Of a DNA stretch of 64,000 nucleotides, positions 52,543 through 62,034 are shown piece after piece. This stretch comes from Rubritepida flocculans DSM 14296 (lineage in GTDB: Bacteria; Pseudomonadota; Alphaproteobacteria; Acetobacterales; Acetobacteraceae). Below the pieces are notes generated by a model. The model was not told where the DNA came from and did no database searches. It saw only the letters and a program-made list of their open reading frames with translations. Position numbers and translations under genes: made by a program. The stretch covers positions 229,610 to 293,609 of the forward strand of contig NZ_AUDH01000003.1 in NCBI RefSeq assembly GCF_000425365.1. Direction: 5' to 3'. Within the stretch, counting starts at the first letter, position 1, and each line of letters starts with the position of its first letter.

Positions 52543-55003
52543 GGGGCTGCCCGCGGCGCTGCTCACCGGCGGGCCGGACGAGATGGTCTCCGGCCATGGC
52601 CGCATCCGCCCGCATTGGCGCGCGGTGATGGGCGCGACGGGCGGGCTCGGCCGCCCCGCCCTGGCGGAGCGGGCGGAGCGGCTGGCCCGCGCCATGCTGG
52701 ACGAGGGCGTGGCCTCCATCCTGCCCGGGGCGGGGGGGGCGGGGCTGTGGCGGCTCGACCCGCTGCCCCTGCCGCTGGACGGTGCGGAGTTCGAGGCGCT
52801 GGCCGAGGCGGTGGCGCAGCGCGCCCGGCTGCTGGAGGCGGTGCTGGCCGATCTCTACGGGCCGCAGGAGCTGCTGGCCGAGGGGCTGATCCCCGCCCCC
52901 CTCGTCTTCGGCAGCCCCGCCTTCGTGCGCGCCGCCCGGCGGCACAACGCGCCGCCGCGACGGCCCTTGCTGCACCTCTACGCCGTGGACCTGCTGCGCG
53001 GGCCCGACGGCGCCTGGGCGGTGCTGCAGGACCGCACGGGGGTGGCCTCCGGCCTCGGGCAGCTCCGCGAGAACCGCCGGCTGCTGGGCGCGGCCATGCC
53101 CGAGGCGATGCGCGCCGGCCAGCCGCGCAGCATCAACCCCTTCTTCGAACTGTGGCAGGAGGCGCTGGGCCGCCTCGCCCCCCACCACAAGCCCGATCCG
53201 GCGGTGGCGCTGCTCTCGCCCGGCACGGCCGATCCGCACTGGTTCGAGCATGTGGTGCTCTCGCGCGAGCTGGGCTGCGCGCTGGTCGAGCCGGGCGACC
53301 TGACGGTGCGCGGCGGGGGCCTTTTCCTCAAGACTCTGGCCGGGCTTCAGCCGGTGGATGTGGTGCTGAGCCGGCTCGACGCCGCCGCCCTCGACCCGCT
53401 GGACCAGCCCGAGGCCGACGCCGCCGCGGGCGTGCCCGGCATCCTGGACGCGGTGCGGCACGGCGCGCTCGGCTTCCTCAACGCCCCCGGGGCGGCGCTG
53501 GCCGAGGCGCCGGCCCTGCCCGCCTTCCTGCCCGCCCTGGCGCCGCGGCTGCTGGGCGAGGCGCTCCGCCTGCCCTCCCTGCCCACCCGCTGGCTGCGCG
53601 CGGGAGAGGCGCCGCCGCCCCTGCCCGAGGGGTATCTCGCCTGGGCCTTCCGCCCCGCGGGGCAGGGGGCGGCCGCCGAGAGCTTCGCCCCGCCCGCCGC
53701 GGCGCCGCCCTCGGGCCTCGCCGCCATCGCCCTGCCGTGCCTCTCGCTCGCGCCGGCGCTGGAGGGGGGCGCGCTGGCGCCCACGCCGCTCGTTCTGCGC
53801 CTCTTCGCCGTCTCCGACGGCCAGGGCTGGCAGGTGCTGCCGGGCGGGCTCGCGCGGCTGGTCACGCCCGGGGCGCGGCTGACCGGGCGGCTGCCCGGCG
53901 GGGGGTGGTGCAAGGATGTCTGGGTGCCGGCGGACCCCTCCGAGGCGATCATCGGCCCCGCGGCGCAGAGCGCGCCGCCGCTCGCCATCCGCCGCACCCC
54001 CGCCGCCATCCCCTCGCGCGTGGCGGACAACCTCTTCTGGCTCGGCCGCTATGTCGAGCGCCTCGACCGCGCGGCGCGGCTGCTGCGCGCGGCGATGTCG
54101 CGCCTGCGCCGCGGCGCGCCGCTGCCGCGCGAGCTGGCGGAGCTGTCGGCCCTCGTCACCTGCCTGATCGAGGCGCAGCTTCTCGAGGCCGAGGCGCGGG
54201 TCTCGGCCGGCTCCCTCGCGCCGCTCGCGCAGTCGCTGCAGCGCACGGCCCGGCCCGCGGTGCGCGGCCTGCTCGACCGGATCGGCGCGCTGGTGGAATC
54301 CGTGCGCGACCGGCTGACGGCCGACATGCACGCCACCTTCACCCAGACGCTGCGCGCCGCCGAAGAGGCGCTGGACAACGCCGCGCCCGAGCTGCCGGAA
54401 CTCTCTCGCGCGCTGATCCCCTCGCTGCGCTTCGCCACCGCGCTGGCGGGCGTCGCCAGCGAGAACATGGTGCGCGGCGGCGCGCGGCTCTTCCTCGAAC
54501 TCGGCCGGCGGGTGGAGCGCGCCCAGGCGGTGGCGGGCGAGGTGGCGGTGGCGCTGGACGCGCCGCCCGCGCGCATCGAGGCGGGGCTGCGCCTGGTGCT
54601 GGAGCTGTGCGATTCTGTGATCACCTATCGCAGCCGCTATCTCGGCGTGCTGCAGCCCGCCCCGGCGCTCGATCTCGTGCTCGCGGACGCGGCGAACCCG
54701 CGCGGCCTCGCCTTCCAGCTCCAGGCGATCCGGGACGCGCTGGCCGATGTCTCGGGGGATGCGGAGGATGCGGGCGCGCGCGAGGCCGCGCGCCTGCTCG
54801 CGCTGGCCGAGGATGTGCCGCTGCGGCTGCTCGCCGCGCGCGACCAGGCGCAGGAGGCGGCGCGGCTGCCGCCCATGCTGCGCCAGATGGCGCAGGATCT
54901 CGGCGCGCTCTCGGACCTCGTCTCGCGCCGCTACTTCGCGCTGCTGCCGCCCGCGCGCGCGGTGGGCGTGGACATGGGCGAGGCGGCGGTGATCGAGGCG
55001 TGA
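52535..55003 (+). CDS. Circularly permuted ATP-grasp and alpha-E domain fusion protein
   Basis: An 822-aa protein. Residues ~1-480 form a circularly permuted ATP-grasp type 2 domain ([89 protein letters not shown]). Residues ~490-822 are the helical alpha-E domain, beginning [20 protein letters not shown] and containing [20 protein letters not shown]. The two parts are usually separate genes; here they are fused. The system is predicted to form peptide (amide) bonds on an unknown peptide or metabolite. It overlaps the DUF2126 gene by 8 bp and precedes hslV by 67 bp. Confidence 0.92.
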   Translation: MAEGLPAALLTGGPDEMVSGHGRIRPHWRAVMGATGGLGRPALAERAERLARAMLDEGVASILPGAGGAGLWRLDPLPLPLDGAEFEALAEAVAQRARLLEAVLADLYGPQELLAEGLIPAPLVFGSPAFVRAARRHNAPPRRPLLHLYAVDLLRGPDGAWAVLQDRTGVASGLGQLRENRRLLGAAMPEAMRAGQPRSINPFFELWQEALGRLAPHHKPDPAVALLSPGTADPHWFEHVVLSRELGCALVEPGDLTVRGGGLFLKTLAGLQPVDVVLSRLDAAALDPLDQPEADAAAGVPGILDAVRHGALGFLNAPGAALAEAPALPAFLPALAPRLLGEALRLPSLPTRWLRAGEAPPPLPEGYLAWAFRPAGQGAAAESFAPPAAAPPSGLAAIALPCLSLAPALEGGALAPTPLVLRLFAVSDGQGWQVLPGGLARLVTPGARLTGRLPGGGWCKDVWVPADPSEAIIGPAAQSAPPLAIRRTPAAIPSRVADNLFWLGRYVERLDRAARLLRAAMSRLRRGAPLPRELAELSALVTCLIEAQLLEAEARVSAGSLAPLAQSLQRTARPAVRGLLDRIGALVESVRDRLTADMHATFTQTLRAAEEALDNAAPELPELSRALIPSLRFATALAGVASENMVRGGARLFLELGRRVERAQAVAGEVAVALDAPPARIEAGLRLVLELCDSVITYRSRYLGVLQPAPALDLVLADAANPRGLAFQLQAIRDALADVSGDAEDAGAREAARLLALAEDVPLRLLAARDQAQEAARLPPMLRQMAQDLGALSDLVSRRYFALLPPARAVGVDMGEAAVIEA

Positions 55004-55070
55004 GAGGGGCGGCGCGCATCGCCGCCATGCGCGCATTGCCGAAGCGGCCCGGCCGGGCCACATCGGGCGC

Positions 55071-55631
55071 ATGACGAACACGAACCACGACCCCATCGGC
55101 TGGCACGGCACCACCATCCTCTGCGTGCGCCGCGGCGGGCGCGTCGCCATGGCGGGCGACGGGCAGGTGTCGCTGGGCCAGACGGTGGTCAAGGGAAATG
55201 CGCGCAAGGTGCGGCGCATCGCGGGCGGGCGCGTGCTGGCCGGCTTCGCCGGCGCCACGGCCGACGCCTTCACCCTGCTCGAGCGGCTGGAGGCCAAGCT
55301 CGAGCGCTTCCCCGACCAGCTCGAGCGCGCCTGCGTCGAACTCGCCAAGGACTGGCGGACGGACCGATACCTGCGCCGGCTCGAGGCGCTGCTCGCGGTG
55401 GCGGACGCGAACCGCTCCCTGCTGCTGACCGGCAATGGCGACGTGCTGGAGCCCGAGGACGCGGTGATCGGCATCGGCTCGGGCGGCAACTACGCGCTCG
55501 CCGCCGCGCGCGCGCTGCTGACCGTGGAGGGGCTGGAGGCGGAGGAGATCGCCCGGCGCGCGATGCGCATCGCCGCCGACATCTGCGTCTATACGAACGG
55601 CAACTTCGTGCTGGAAAGCCTGCCCGCATGA
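55071..55631 (+). CDS. hslV: ATP-dependent protease subunit HslV
   Basis: A 186-aa proteasome-type Ntn hydrolase. [13 protein letters not shown] precedes the Thr-Thr pair (T14/T15 in [13 protein letters not shown]) that begins mature HslV, so 13 residues must be removed to free the nucleophile. [41 protein letters not shown] and [17 protein letters not shown] are family hallmarks. It forms the peptidase double ring capped by HslU. The stop overlaps the hslU ATG (ATGA). The peptide-ligase genes upstream are on the same strand. Confidence 0.96.
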   Translation: MTNTNHDPIGWHGTTILCVRRGGRVAMAGDGQVSLGQTVVKGNARKVRRIAGGRVLAGFAGATADAFTLLERLEAKLERFPDQLERACVELAKDWRTDRYLRRLEALLAVADANRSLLLTGNGDVLEPEDAVIGIGSGGNYALAAARALLTVEGLEAEEIARRAMRIAADICVYTNGNFVLESLPA

Positions 55632-56965
55632 GCGAGACCGCCCCCGTCGAGACGGTGAACCTCTCCCCGCGCGAGATCGTCTCCGAGCTCGACCGCTTCA
55701 TCATCGGCCAGAACGACGCGAAGCGCGCGGTGGCCATCGCGCTGCGCAACCGCTGGCGCCGCCAGCAGCTTCCCGAGCCGCTGCGCGAGGAGGTGGTGCC
55801 GAAGAACATCCTGATGATCGGCCCCACGGGCTGCGGCAAGACGGAGATCGCCCGCCGCCTCGCGAAGCTCGCCAACGCGCCCTTCCTCAAGGTGGAGGCG
55901 ACGAAGTTCACCGAGGTCGGCTATGTCGGGCGCGACGTGGAGAGCATCGTGCGCGACCTCGTCGAGGCCGCGATCGTGCAGGCGCGCGAGCAGGCGCGGC
56001 GCGGCGTGCAGGCCAAGGCCGAGCTTGCCGCCGAGGAGCGCCTCGTCACCGCGCTGGTGGGCGAGGGCGCCTCGGGCGAGACGCGCATGAAGTTCCGCCG
56101 CATGCTGCGCGAGGGCGCGCTCGAGGGCCGCGAGGTGGAGGTGCAGGTGAGCGAGCCGCAGGGCGCGCCCATCGGCATCATGGACATGCCCGGCCTGCCG
56201 CCCGGGCAGATGCAGAACATGCAGGAGATGCTGGGCCGCATGTTCGGCGGCCGCGCGAGGCCCCGCCGCATGACGGTGGCCGCCGCGCGCGAGGCGCTGA
56301 TCCGCGAGGAGGCGGACAAGCTGCTCGACGGCGAGGCGCTGACGCGCGAGGCGGTGCGCAACGCGGAGAACAACGGCATCGTCTTCCTCGACGAGATCGA
56401 CAAGATCTGCGCCCGCACCTCCGAGGGCGGCTTCCGCGGCGGCGATGTGAGCCGCGAGGGCGTGCAGCGCGACCTGCTGCCGCTGATCGAGGGCACCACC
56501 GTGAACACGCGCCACGGCCCGGTGCGGACGGACTTCATCCTCTTCATCGCCTCGGGCGCCTTCCACCTCGCCAAGCCCTCGGACCTGCTGCCCGAGCTGC
56601 AGGGCCGGCTGCCGATCCGCGTGGAACTCAAGGCGCTCACGCGCGAGGATTTCCGCCGCATCCTGACCGAGCCCGAGCACTCGCTGCTCAAGCAGGCCAG
56701 CGCGCTGATGGCGACCGAGGGGGTGGAGCTGATCTTCGCCGAGGAGGCGGTGGACGCGCTGGCCGATCTCGCCGCCGAGATCAACGCGAGCGTGGAGAAC
56801 ATCGGCGCGCGGCGCCTCGCCACGGTGCTCGAGCGTCTGCTGGAGGAGATCAGCTTCACCGCCTCCGACCGGCGCGGCGAGACGATCACGGTGGACGCGG
56901 CGATGGTGCGCGCGCGCGTGGCGCCGCTCGCGGCCAGCGCCGATCTCTCGCGCTACATCCTCTAG
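55628..56965 (+). CDS. hslU: ATP-dependent protease ATPase subunit HslU
   Basis: A 445-aa AAA+ unfoldase. [21 protein letters not shown] is the N-terminal signature; Walker [10 protein letters not shown] (65-73), Walker [14 protein letters not shown], sensor-1 and arginine-finger region [16 protein letters not shown], and the C-terminal hexamer/HslV-activating tail ending SRYIL. The middle I-domain ([20 protein letters not shown] to [18 protein letters not shown], shortened) contains the [16 protein letters not shown] stretch. Coupled to hslV by a 4-bp overlap. Confidence 0.97.
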   Translation: MSETAPVETVNLSPREIVSELDRFIIGQNDAKRAVAIALRNRWRRQQLPEPLREEVVPKNILMIGPTGCGKTEIARRLAKLANAPFLKVEATKFTEVGYVGRDVESIVRDLVEAAIVQAREQARRGVQAKAELAAEERLVTALVGEGASGETRMKFRRMLREGALEGREVEVQVSEPQGAPIGIMDMPGLPPGQMQNMQEMLGRMFGGRARPRRMTVAAAREALIREEADKLLDGEALTREAVRNAENNGIVFLDEIDKICARTSEGGFRGGDVSREGVQRDLLPLIEGTTVNTRHGPVRTDFILFIASGAFHLAKPSDLLPELQGRLPIRVELKALTREDFRRILTEPEHSLLKQASALMATEGVELIFAEEAVDALADLAAEINASVENIGARRLATVLERLLEEISFTASDRRGETITVDAAMVRARVAPLAASADLSRYIL

Positions 56966-57054
56966 GGCCGATCGCGCATGGCCGGAATCGCCCATGGGGC
57001 GAAGCCGCCCGGAACGAGGCGGCGGGCGCGGTTTCCTGTCATCGGCAGGCCGCT

Positions 57055-58503
57055 CTATCGCGGCACGAAGAAGGGCGTCGTCGCGAGCTCGGGCTCGTCG
57101 AAGGCCTCCAGCGCGGCGCGGATCGCGGGCCATTCGGCCTGCACCAGCCCGCGCAGGATGGCGCGCGCCACCCGCTCGCCCGCTTCCGCCACGCCCGGGA
57201 TGTCGCTCGCGATGCTGCCATGCGAGGCGAAGGCGCCGTGGTTCATCAGATGCACGAGGCCGAGCTCGGGCGGCGCGTCCGGCCCGCGCGGGGTGAGTTC
57301 GAAGCCGGGGCCGAGGAAGGGGAAGGCCTCCATCTCCGGCCGCGAGAGGCCCGGCGGCGGGCGGTAGCGGTCCCGCCAGCGGGCGATGTGCGGGGCGAAG
57401 GCGGCGAGTTCGGGCACCGCGTCCATGTCCACCCGGAAGCCGGTGCCGACCACCAGGAAATCGTGCCGCACCTCGCGCGGGCGCGCCCCGCCGAGGGTGA
57501 GCGCCACGCCCTCGCCCTCGGCGCGCACCGCCTCGACGGGGGTGCCGAGTTCGATGCGGAAACCCGGCTGGCGCGGGGCCCGGTGCACGGTCTCGTGCGG
57601 GGGCGGGGCCTGCATGTCGTGCAGATAGGCGATGAGCTGCCAGCGCCGCTCCAGATCGAGCGCGTCCCAGCCCTGCAGATAGGCGGGGCCGGCGCTGCCG
57701 CGCCCCTTGTTGATCTGCGGCAGTTGCGCCCGGCGCACATAGAGCGTGGCCGAGGCCGCGCCCCGCTCCAGCGCGGTGGCCGCATTGTCCCAGGCCGCCG
57801 CGCCGCCGCCGAGCACGGCCAGGGACCGGCCGCGCAGACGCCCGAAATCGATGGGGTCATAGGCATGGGCGGCGCGCTCCGGTCGCAGCGCGCGGGGCAC
57901 GACATCGGGCCAGGCGAGGCCCCCCGCCCCGGCGCGCCCCGTGGCCAGCACCACGCGGCGGGCCAGCAGGCGCCGCTCCCCCTCCGGCGTGGCGAGGTGC
58001 AGCCGCAGCAGCCCCTCCTCCGGCGCGAGGGAGAGCAGCCGCGTGCGATGCGCCACCGGCAGGCCGAGCACCCGGATGAGCCAGGAGAGGTAGTCCTGCC
58101 AGACGGCGTTTGGGATCTTGTACAGCGCCTCCCAGGCGGCGGCCCCCTCGCGCGCCTCGTAGAAGGCGCGGAAGGTGAGGGAGGGGATGCCGAAACAGGG
58201 GCCGGGCAGGGTCTTGGGCGAGCGCAGCGTGTCCATGCGCGCCACCGTCACCCAGGGGCCCTCCTCGCCCGGGGCGGCGGCCTCGAAGAGGCGGATGTGC
58301 GAGAGGCCGCGGAAGATCAGCGCCCCGGCCGCGGCGATGCCGCACATGCCCGCGCCGATGATCGCCACATCCAGCACCCGCTCGCCGCCGCGCTGCAGGG
58401 GGGGCGCCCACTCCTTGGCGGGAAGCTGGAGCATCTCGAGATCGCGCCGGACGCGGGCCTCCAGCGCGGCGAGCCCGGCTTCGGGACGGATTGTCTGGTT
58501 CAT
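57055..58503 (-). CDS. FAD/NAD(P)-binding flavoprotein, monooxygenase-like
   Basis: A 482-aa two-dinucleotide-binding flavoprotein. The FAD site is DVAIIGAGMCGIAAAGAL (residues ~45-62) and the NAD(P) site SLAVLGGGAAAWDNAATAL in the middle; LVVGTGFRVDM is the ATG-like motif. It belongs to the broad group around flavin-containing and Baeyer-Villiger monooxygenases, but the BVMO/FMO fingerprint FxGxxxHxxxW is not seen, so it may be an oxidase or reductase. It is convergent with hslU (89 bp) and divergent from a Bug receptor that could import its substrate. Confidence 0.8.
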   Translation of the reverse strand: MNQTIRPEAGLAALEARVRRDLEMLQLPAKEWAPPLQRGGERVLDVAIIGAGMCGIAAAGALIFRGLSHIRLFEAAAPGEEGPWVTVARMDTLRSPKTLPGPCFGIPSLTFRAFYEAREGAAAWEALYKIPNAVWQDYLSWLIRVLGLPVAHRTRLLSLAPEEGLLRLHLATPEGERRLLARRVVLATGRAGAGGLAWPDVVPRALRPERAAHAYDPIDFGRLRGRSLAVLGGGAAAWDNAATALERGAASATLYVRRAQLPQINKGRGSAGPAYLQGWDALDLERRWQLIAYLHDMQAPPPHETVHRAPRQPGFRIELGTPVEAVRAEGEGVALTLGGARPREVRHDFLVVGTGFRVDMDAVPELAAFAPHIARWRDRYRPPPGLSRPEMEAFPFLGPGFELTPRGPDAPPELGLVHLMNHGAFASHGSIASDIPGVAEAGERVARAILRGLVQAEWPAIRAALEAFDEPELATTPFFVPR

Positions 58504-58545
58504 GCGCGCGATCTGTGCTGCATTGCGGCAATCACTGTGTCATCC

Positions 58546-58569
58546 GGGGCGCGCGCTGTCACGCGCCCC
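58546..58569. promoter_or_regulatory. GC-rich inverted repeat in the flavoprotein/Bug divergent region
   Basis: GGGGCGCG (58546-58553) and CGCGCCCC (58562-58569) pair across CGCTGTCA in the 128-bp region between two divergent starts. It could be an operator or a leader hairpin. No regulator gene is adjacent. Confidence 0.3.
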
Positions 58570-58631
58570 TTCGCCCGGCTTCCGCCAGAATCGGGTGGTC
58601 GCCTGCGGGCCCTGGTCGGAGGAGCCGCGCC

Positions 58632-59618
58632 ATGCCCTTTCCCTCGCGCCGCCTGATGCTGGCCGGCCTGGCCGGCACGCCCGCCCTGGCGCGGGCGAAT
58701 GTGCCGCTGCCGGCCGGATGGCCCGAACGCCCCATCCGCCTCATCGTGCCCGCGGCCGGGGGCGCCGGCACGGCGGACACCCTGGCGCGGCTGCTCGCCC
58801 TCGAACTCGACAAGCGCCTGCCGCAGCGCACCCTGGTGGACAACCGCCCCGGCGCCAACGGCAATGTGGGGGCCACCGCCGCCGCCCGCGCCGCGCCCGA
58901 TGGCTACACCTTCCTCTTCACCTGGGCCGGCACCATGGCCACCAGCCCCGCCCTCTATCGCGACCTCGCCTTCGACCCGGTGCGCGATTTCGAGCCGGTG
59001 GTGCTGCTCGGCAATGTCCCGAACATCCTGGTGGTGAACAACGGGCTGGGCGTGCGCACGCTGGAGGAGCTGACGGCGCTGCTGCGCCAGCGGCCCGGGC
59101 AGCTCTCCTTCGGCTCCTCGGGCAATGGCAGCTCCATGCACCTCGCGGGCGAGATGTATCGCCGCGCCACGGGCACGGAGATGCTGCACGTGCCCTATGC
59201 GGGCATCCAGCAGGGCTTCACCGACCTCTTCACCGGGCGCATCCAGGTGATGTTCAACCTCGTCACCGGGGCCGCGCCGCAGGTGCGCGCGGGGCAGGTG
59301 ACGCCCATCGCCATCCTCTCCGAGCGCCGCTCGCCGGTGCTGCCGGAGGTGCCGACCACGGCGGAGCTCGGCATGCCGCAGCTCGTCTTCGGCACCTGGT
59401 TCTGCGTGATGGCGCCGCGCGGCACGCCCCGCGCCATCCTGCAGGCGATGAACGGGCTGCTGAACGCGATCCTGGAAGCGCCGGAGAGCCGCGAGCGGCT
59501 GCTCGCCCAGGGGCTCGACCTGATCGGCGGCGGGCCGGAGCGCCTCTCCAGCCTGCTGGAAAGCGAGCTGCGCACCCATGCGGAGCTGGTGCGCTTCGCC
59601 GGCGTGCGGGTGGAGTAG
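58632..59618 (+). CDS. Bug/TctC-family tripartite tricarboxylate transporter substrate-binding protein
   Basis: A 328-aa periplasmic receptor. The leader PFPSRRLMLAGLAGTPALARA has a twin-Arg and could be Tat- or Sec-type. Family motifs are WPERPIRLIVPAAGGAGTADTLAR, VDNRPGANGNVGATAAARAAPDGYTFLF (shortened: RPGANGNVGATAAARA), LSFGSSGNGSSMHLAGEM, HVPYAGIQQGFTDLFTGRIQVMF (shortened) and the C-terminal SELRTHAELVRFAGV. Bug proteins bind carboxylates or aromatic acids and are often orphans, without membrane subunits, as here. GGAGGA lies 8 bp before the ATG region. Confidence 0.9.
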   Translation: MPFPSRRLMLAGLAGTPALARANVPLPAGWPERPIRLIVPAAGGAGTADTLARLLALELDKRLPQRTLVDNRPGANGNVGATAAARAAPDGYTFLFTWAGTMATSPALYRDLAFDPVRDFEPVVLLGNVPNILVVNNGLGVRTLEELTALLRQRPGQLSFGSSGNGSSMHLAGEMYRRATGTEMLHVPYAGIQQGFTDLFTGRIQVMFNLVTGAAPQVRAGQVTPIAILSERRSPVLPEVPTTAELGMPQLVFGTWFCVMAPRGTPRAILQAMNGLLNAILEAPESRERLLAQGLDLIGGGPERLSSLLESELRTHAELVRFAGVRVE

Positions 59619-59640
59619 CCGAGGCCGGCGGCCGCCCGCA

Positions 59641-60897
59641 TCAGGCGATGATGATCTGATCGGCGAGCTGGGCCGCGGTCATGCCGAAGACGATGACGCC
59701 GCCGCTGCCGGCGAGGGCGGTGGTGGAGACGAGGCAGTAGCCGGCGAAGTCGGTGAAGGTCAGGCTTGCGGCGGGCACGCCCTCGAAGCGCAGGTAGTCG
59801 AAATTTCCGCCGCCGGCATTCTCCCCGAAGTCGAAGATGCGGTCGAAGACGCCGGCCTGGAAATCGGCGGCGAGGAACCAGAACTGGTCGTTGCCCTGCT
59901 GGCCGTACAGATCGTCGGCCCCCGCGCCGCCGAGGAGCTGGTCGTTGCCCGCACCGCCGATGAGGACGTCGGCGTCGCCCTGGCCGTAGAGCCAGTCGTC
60001 CCCCGCCATGCCGAGCAGGGTTTCGCTGACCGCCCCGCCGATGAGATAGTCGTTGAATTCGGAGCCGATGAGGCGCTCGATGGAGATGAGCATGTCCTGC
60101 GCCGCATCGCCGTCCGCGCCGACGCCGATGTCGAGCCGGACGATCACCGCGACGGGGGAGTTGGCGTAGGTCGCGGTGTCGGTGCCGTGTCCGCCGTCGA
60201 GCCAGTCGGCCCCGGGGCCGCCGTCCAGCGTGTCGTTGTCCCTGCCGCCTTCGAGGATGTCGTTGCCGGAGCTGCCGTAGAGCATGTCGTTCCCGTCGCC
60301 GCCGCGCAGCACATTGTTGCCGCCGCCGGCCGAGGAGGGGAGGGAGCCCGTGAGCGCGAGCGTGAGGGAGCCCGAGACGGCCCCATCGTTGATGCCGTTG
60401 TGGGTGTAGGCGATGGTTCGCGAATAGGAGGAGAGGTTCACCGTGCCGGCGAGCGGCATGTAGCCGTAGAGGATGTCGTTCCCCGCGCCGCCGTCCAGGA
60501 CATTGTTGCCGAGCCCGCCCCAGATTTCGTCGTCTCCCGCCTCGCCGAAGAGCAGATCGTCGGAATCGTCGAGGTTGACGTTCGGACGTCCTCCGAAAAT
60601 GAAGTCGTTGCCGGGGCCGCCGAACACGATGTCCGCCCCCCAGCCGGCCACGATGAAATCGGAACCGCCATCCAGCGAGGTCGGATCCGCCGTATCGCCG
60701 AAGATCACGTCCGAACCGCCGAAGGCGTCGATGATGTCGTGCCCGGCGCCGCCGATCAGGAAATCGTTCGCGTTGAAGGAGGAGATGTAGTCGTCCCCTC
60801 CCGCGCCATCAATGAAGAGAGGATCCCCGCCTCCCAGGTTGAAGAACTCGTTGCGGTTGGAGACGCCGACATATCGGTTCGTGGAAATCATCGTCAT
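59641..60897 (-). CDS. RTX (hemolysin-type) calcium-binding repeat protein
   Basis: A 418-aa acidic, Gly/Asp-rich protein, with no N-terminal signal peptide. About 14 nonapeptide-like repeats of GGxGxDxLx type are visible, for example GGAGHDIID, GGPGNDFIF, GGAGNDILY, GGDGNDMLY, GMAGDDWLY, GGAGNDQLL and GGAGADDLY, which bind Ca and fold as a beta-roll outside the cell. The end (FDYLRFEGVPAASLTFTDFAG and an Ala/Ile-rich tail) resembles the C-terminal secretion signal region of type I exported RTX proteins. No catalytic domain is seen, and no type I secretion genes are in the window. RBS GGGAG is before the ATG. Confidence 0.88.
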   Translation of the reverse strand: MTMISTNRYVGVSNRNEFFNLGGGDPLFIDGAGGDDYISSFNANDFLIGGAGHDIIDAFGGSDVIFGDTADPTSLDGGSDFIVAGWGADIVFGGPGNDFIFGGRPNVNLDDSDDLLFGEAGDDEIWGGLGNNVLDGGAGNDILYGYMPLAGTVNLSSYSRTIAYTHNGINDGAVSGSLTLALTGSLPSSAGGGNNVLRGGDGNDMLYGSSGNDILEGGRDNDTLDGGPGADWLDGGHGTDTATYANSPVAVIVRLDIGVGADGDAAQDMLISIERLIGSEFNDYLIGGAVSETLLGMAGDDWLYGQGDADVLIGGAGNDQLLGGAGADDLYGQQGNDQFWFLAADFQAGVFDRIFDFGENAGGGNFDYLRFEGVPAASLTFTDFAGYCLVSTTALAGSGGVIVFGMTAAQLADQIIIA

Positions 60898-61400
60898 GGC
60901 GGACTCCCTTCAGCGTGGAGGGCGGATGAAGCGGCCTTGGCGAGGCGCGGGAATGGAAGCACCAAGAAGGGGACGGAATGCGTCGTCCTGGAGGCGGTTC
61001 GGAGACGGGGGCAGGGCGACGGTGCGGCGACGAGACGCCCCTCGCGCCCGGAGGGTCTTGACGGCGTTCGCGCATGAGCGGGCGCGGAGGAAGGCAATGC
61101 CCGACGCGGAGGCCGCGTCCCGCCGCCCGTTCCGCCTGCCGGGCCGGGATTCGCCCGCCGCCATTCCGTCACGATACCGTCCGGCGACCCATGACATGGG
61201 TGCTCCGCCCCGTCTCCCCGATGTTGCGCCGACGGGGAGGTCGGTAGCGCGGGCCGGAGTGCGGCGACAAGGAAAATGCGCCGCCGTGCCGGTGGCCGGA
61301 ACCCCGCTCGCGGGCGGCGGCGGCCGGTGCTGCCCAGGCACGAGTTTGGGAGAAACATGCGGGGGGGCTGCCGATGTCGGATTCCCCTGTCGCCTTTTGC
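60898..61400. other. Gene-free stretch between the RTX gene and the insertion-sequence cluster
   Basis: About 500 bp without a credible gene on either strand; open frames here are Arg/Pro-rich and unlike any family. It must hold the RTX promoter at its left end. A hairpin CTCCCCG (61214-61220) with CGGGGAG (61233-61239) is the only structure I can point out. It may also be the leftover of earlier insertions, since decayed IS sequence begins right after it. Confidence 0.5.
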
Positions 61401-62010
61401 GTGATTCATGAGGGATCGGCTTGGCGGGGGGCCGATCATGGCGGGAGTAGGTGCTGGCGCGGGTTCCGCTCTCGCGCGGCATCCCGCGCCTGGACGACCG
61501 GCGCGTCCTCAGCGGCATCATCTTCGCCATCCAGGGCGGCCTGCGCTGGCGCGACGCCCCGCCGGGCCATGGCCCGCACAAGACCCTCTGCAACCGCTTC
61601 CTCCGCTGGATCCGCATGGGCGTGTTCAGCCGCATCTTCGCCGCTCTCGCCGGGGAAGCAGGCGAGCGCGACCGGTTGATCGTCGACGGCACGCACCTGA
61701 AAGCCCAGCGCACCGCGGCCAGCCTGCTCGAAAGGGGGCGCATGGTCGCTGCATCGGCCGGACCAGGGGCGGGCTGAACTCCAAGCCTCACGCCGTCTGC
61801 GACGGACAGGGCCGCCCGGTCGTCACGATGCTCTCCCAAGGGCGGATGAACGACCAGAAGGGCGCCCGCCTCCTCGCTCCGCTGCTGCCACGCGCGCGCG
61901 CGTTGATCGCCGGCCGCGGCGACGACAGCAACGCGTTGCGCCCCGCGCTCGCCGGGCGGGGCATCGAGGCCTGCATTCCCTCCAGGAAGAACCGCAAGCA
62001 GCCCATCCGT
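61401..62010 (+). mobile_element. IS5-family (IS427-like) insertion sequence, 3'-truncated
   Basis: The stretch holds most of an IS5-type transposase in two frames and loses family similarity after about 62010, where IS630-type sequence begins. The left limit is set at GTGATTCATG (61401-61410), whose exact reverse complement occurs at 63131-63140; both limits are tentative. About 150-200 bp of the expected 3' part is missing. Confidence 0.6.
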
Positions 62011-62034
62011 AATACGCAGCGGCCTATCGATTGA
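61451..62034 (+). pseudogene. IS5-family transposase, two frames, truncated
   Basis: Frame 1 (61451-61777) reads PRLDDRRVLSGIIFAIQGGL, GLRWRDAPPGHGPHKTLCNR, LIVDGTHLKAQRTAASLLER. Frame 2 continues after a -1 shift near 61730-61745 (GAAAGGGGGC) with GRCIGRTRGGLNSKPHAVCD, GRMNDQKGARLLAPLLP, RALIAGRGDDSNALRPAL and EACIPSRKNRKQPI. Many IS427-group elements shift frame at this same LLKKG-like place, so the two-frame layout may be native. After RKQPI the family continues PYDRALYRQRHKIE; here foreign sequence and a stop follow, so the enzyme lacks its last catalytic Glu region and cannot be active. Confidence 0.78.

Noticed and set aside
54747..55003. Possible Anbu-like peptidase or other partner between the ATP-grasp/alpha-E gene and hslV
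   Set aside because: Only the end of the alpha-E domain and a 67-bp gap are present; no extra gene fits.
56966..57054. Possible small gene (MAGIAHGAKPPG...) after hslU
   Set aside because: The frame continues antisense into the flavoprotein gene, and its product resembles no family.
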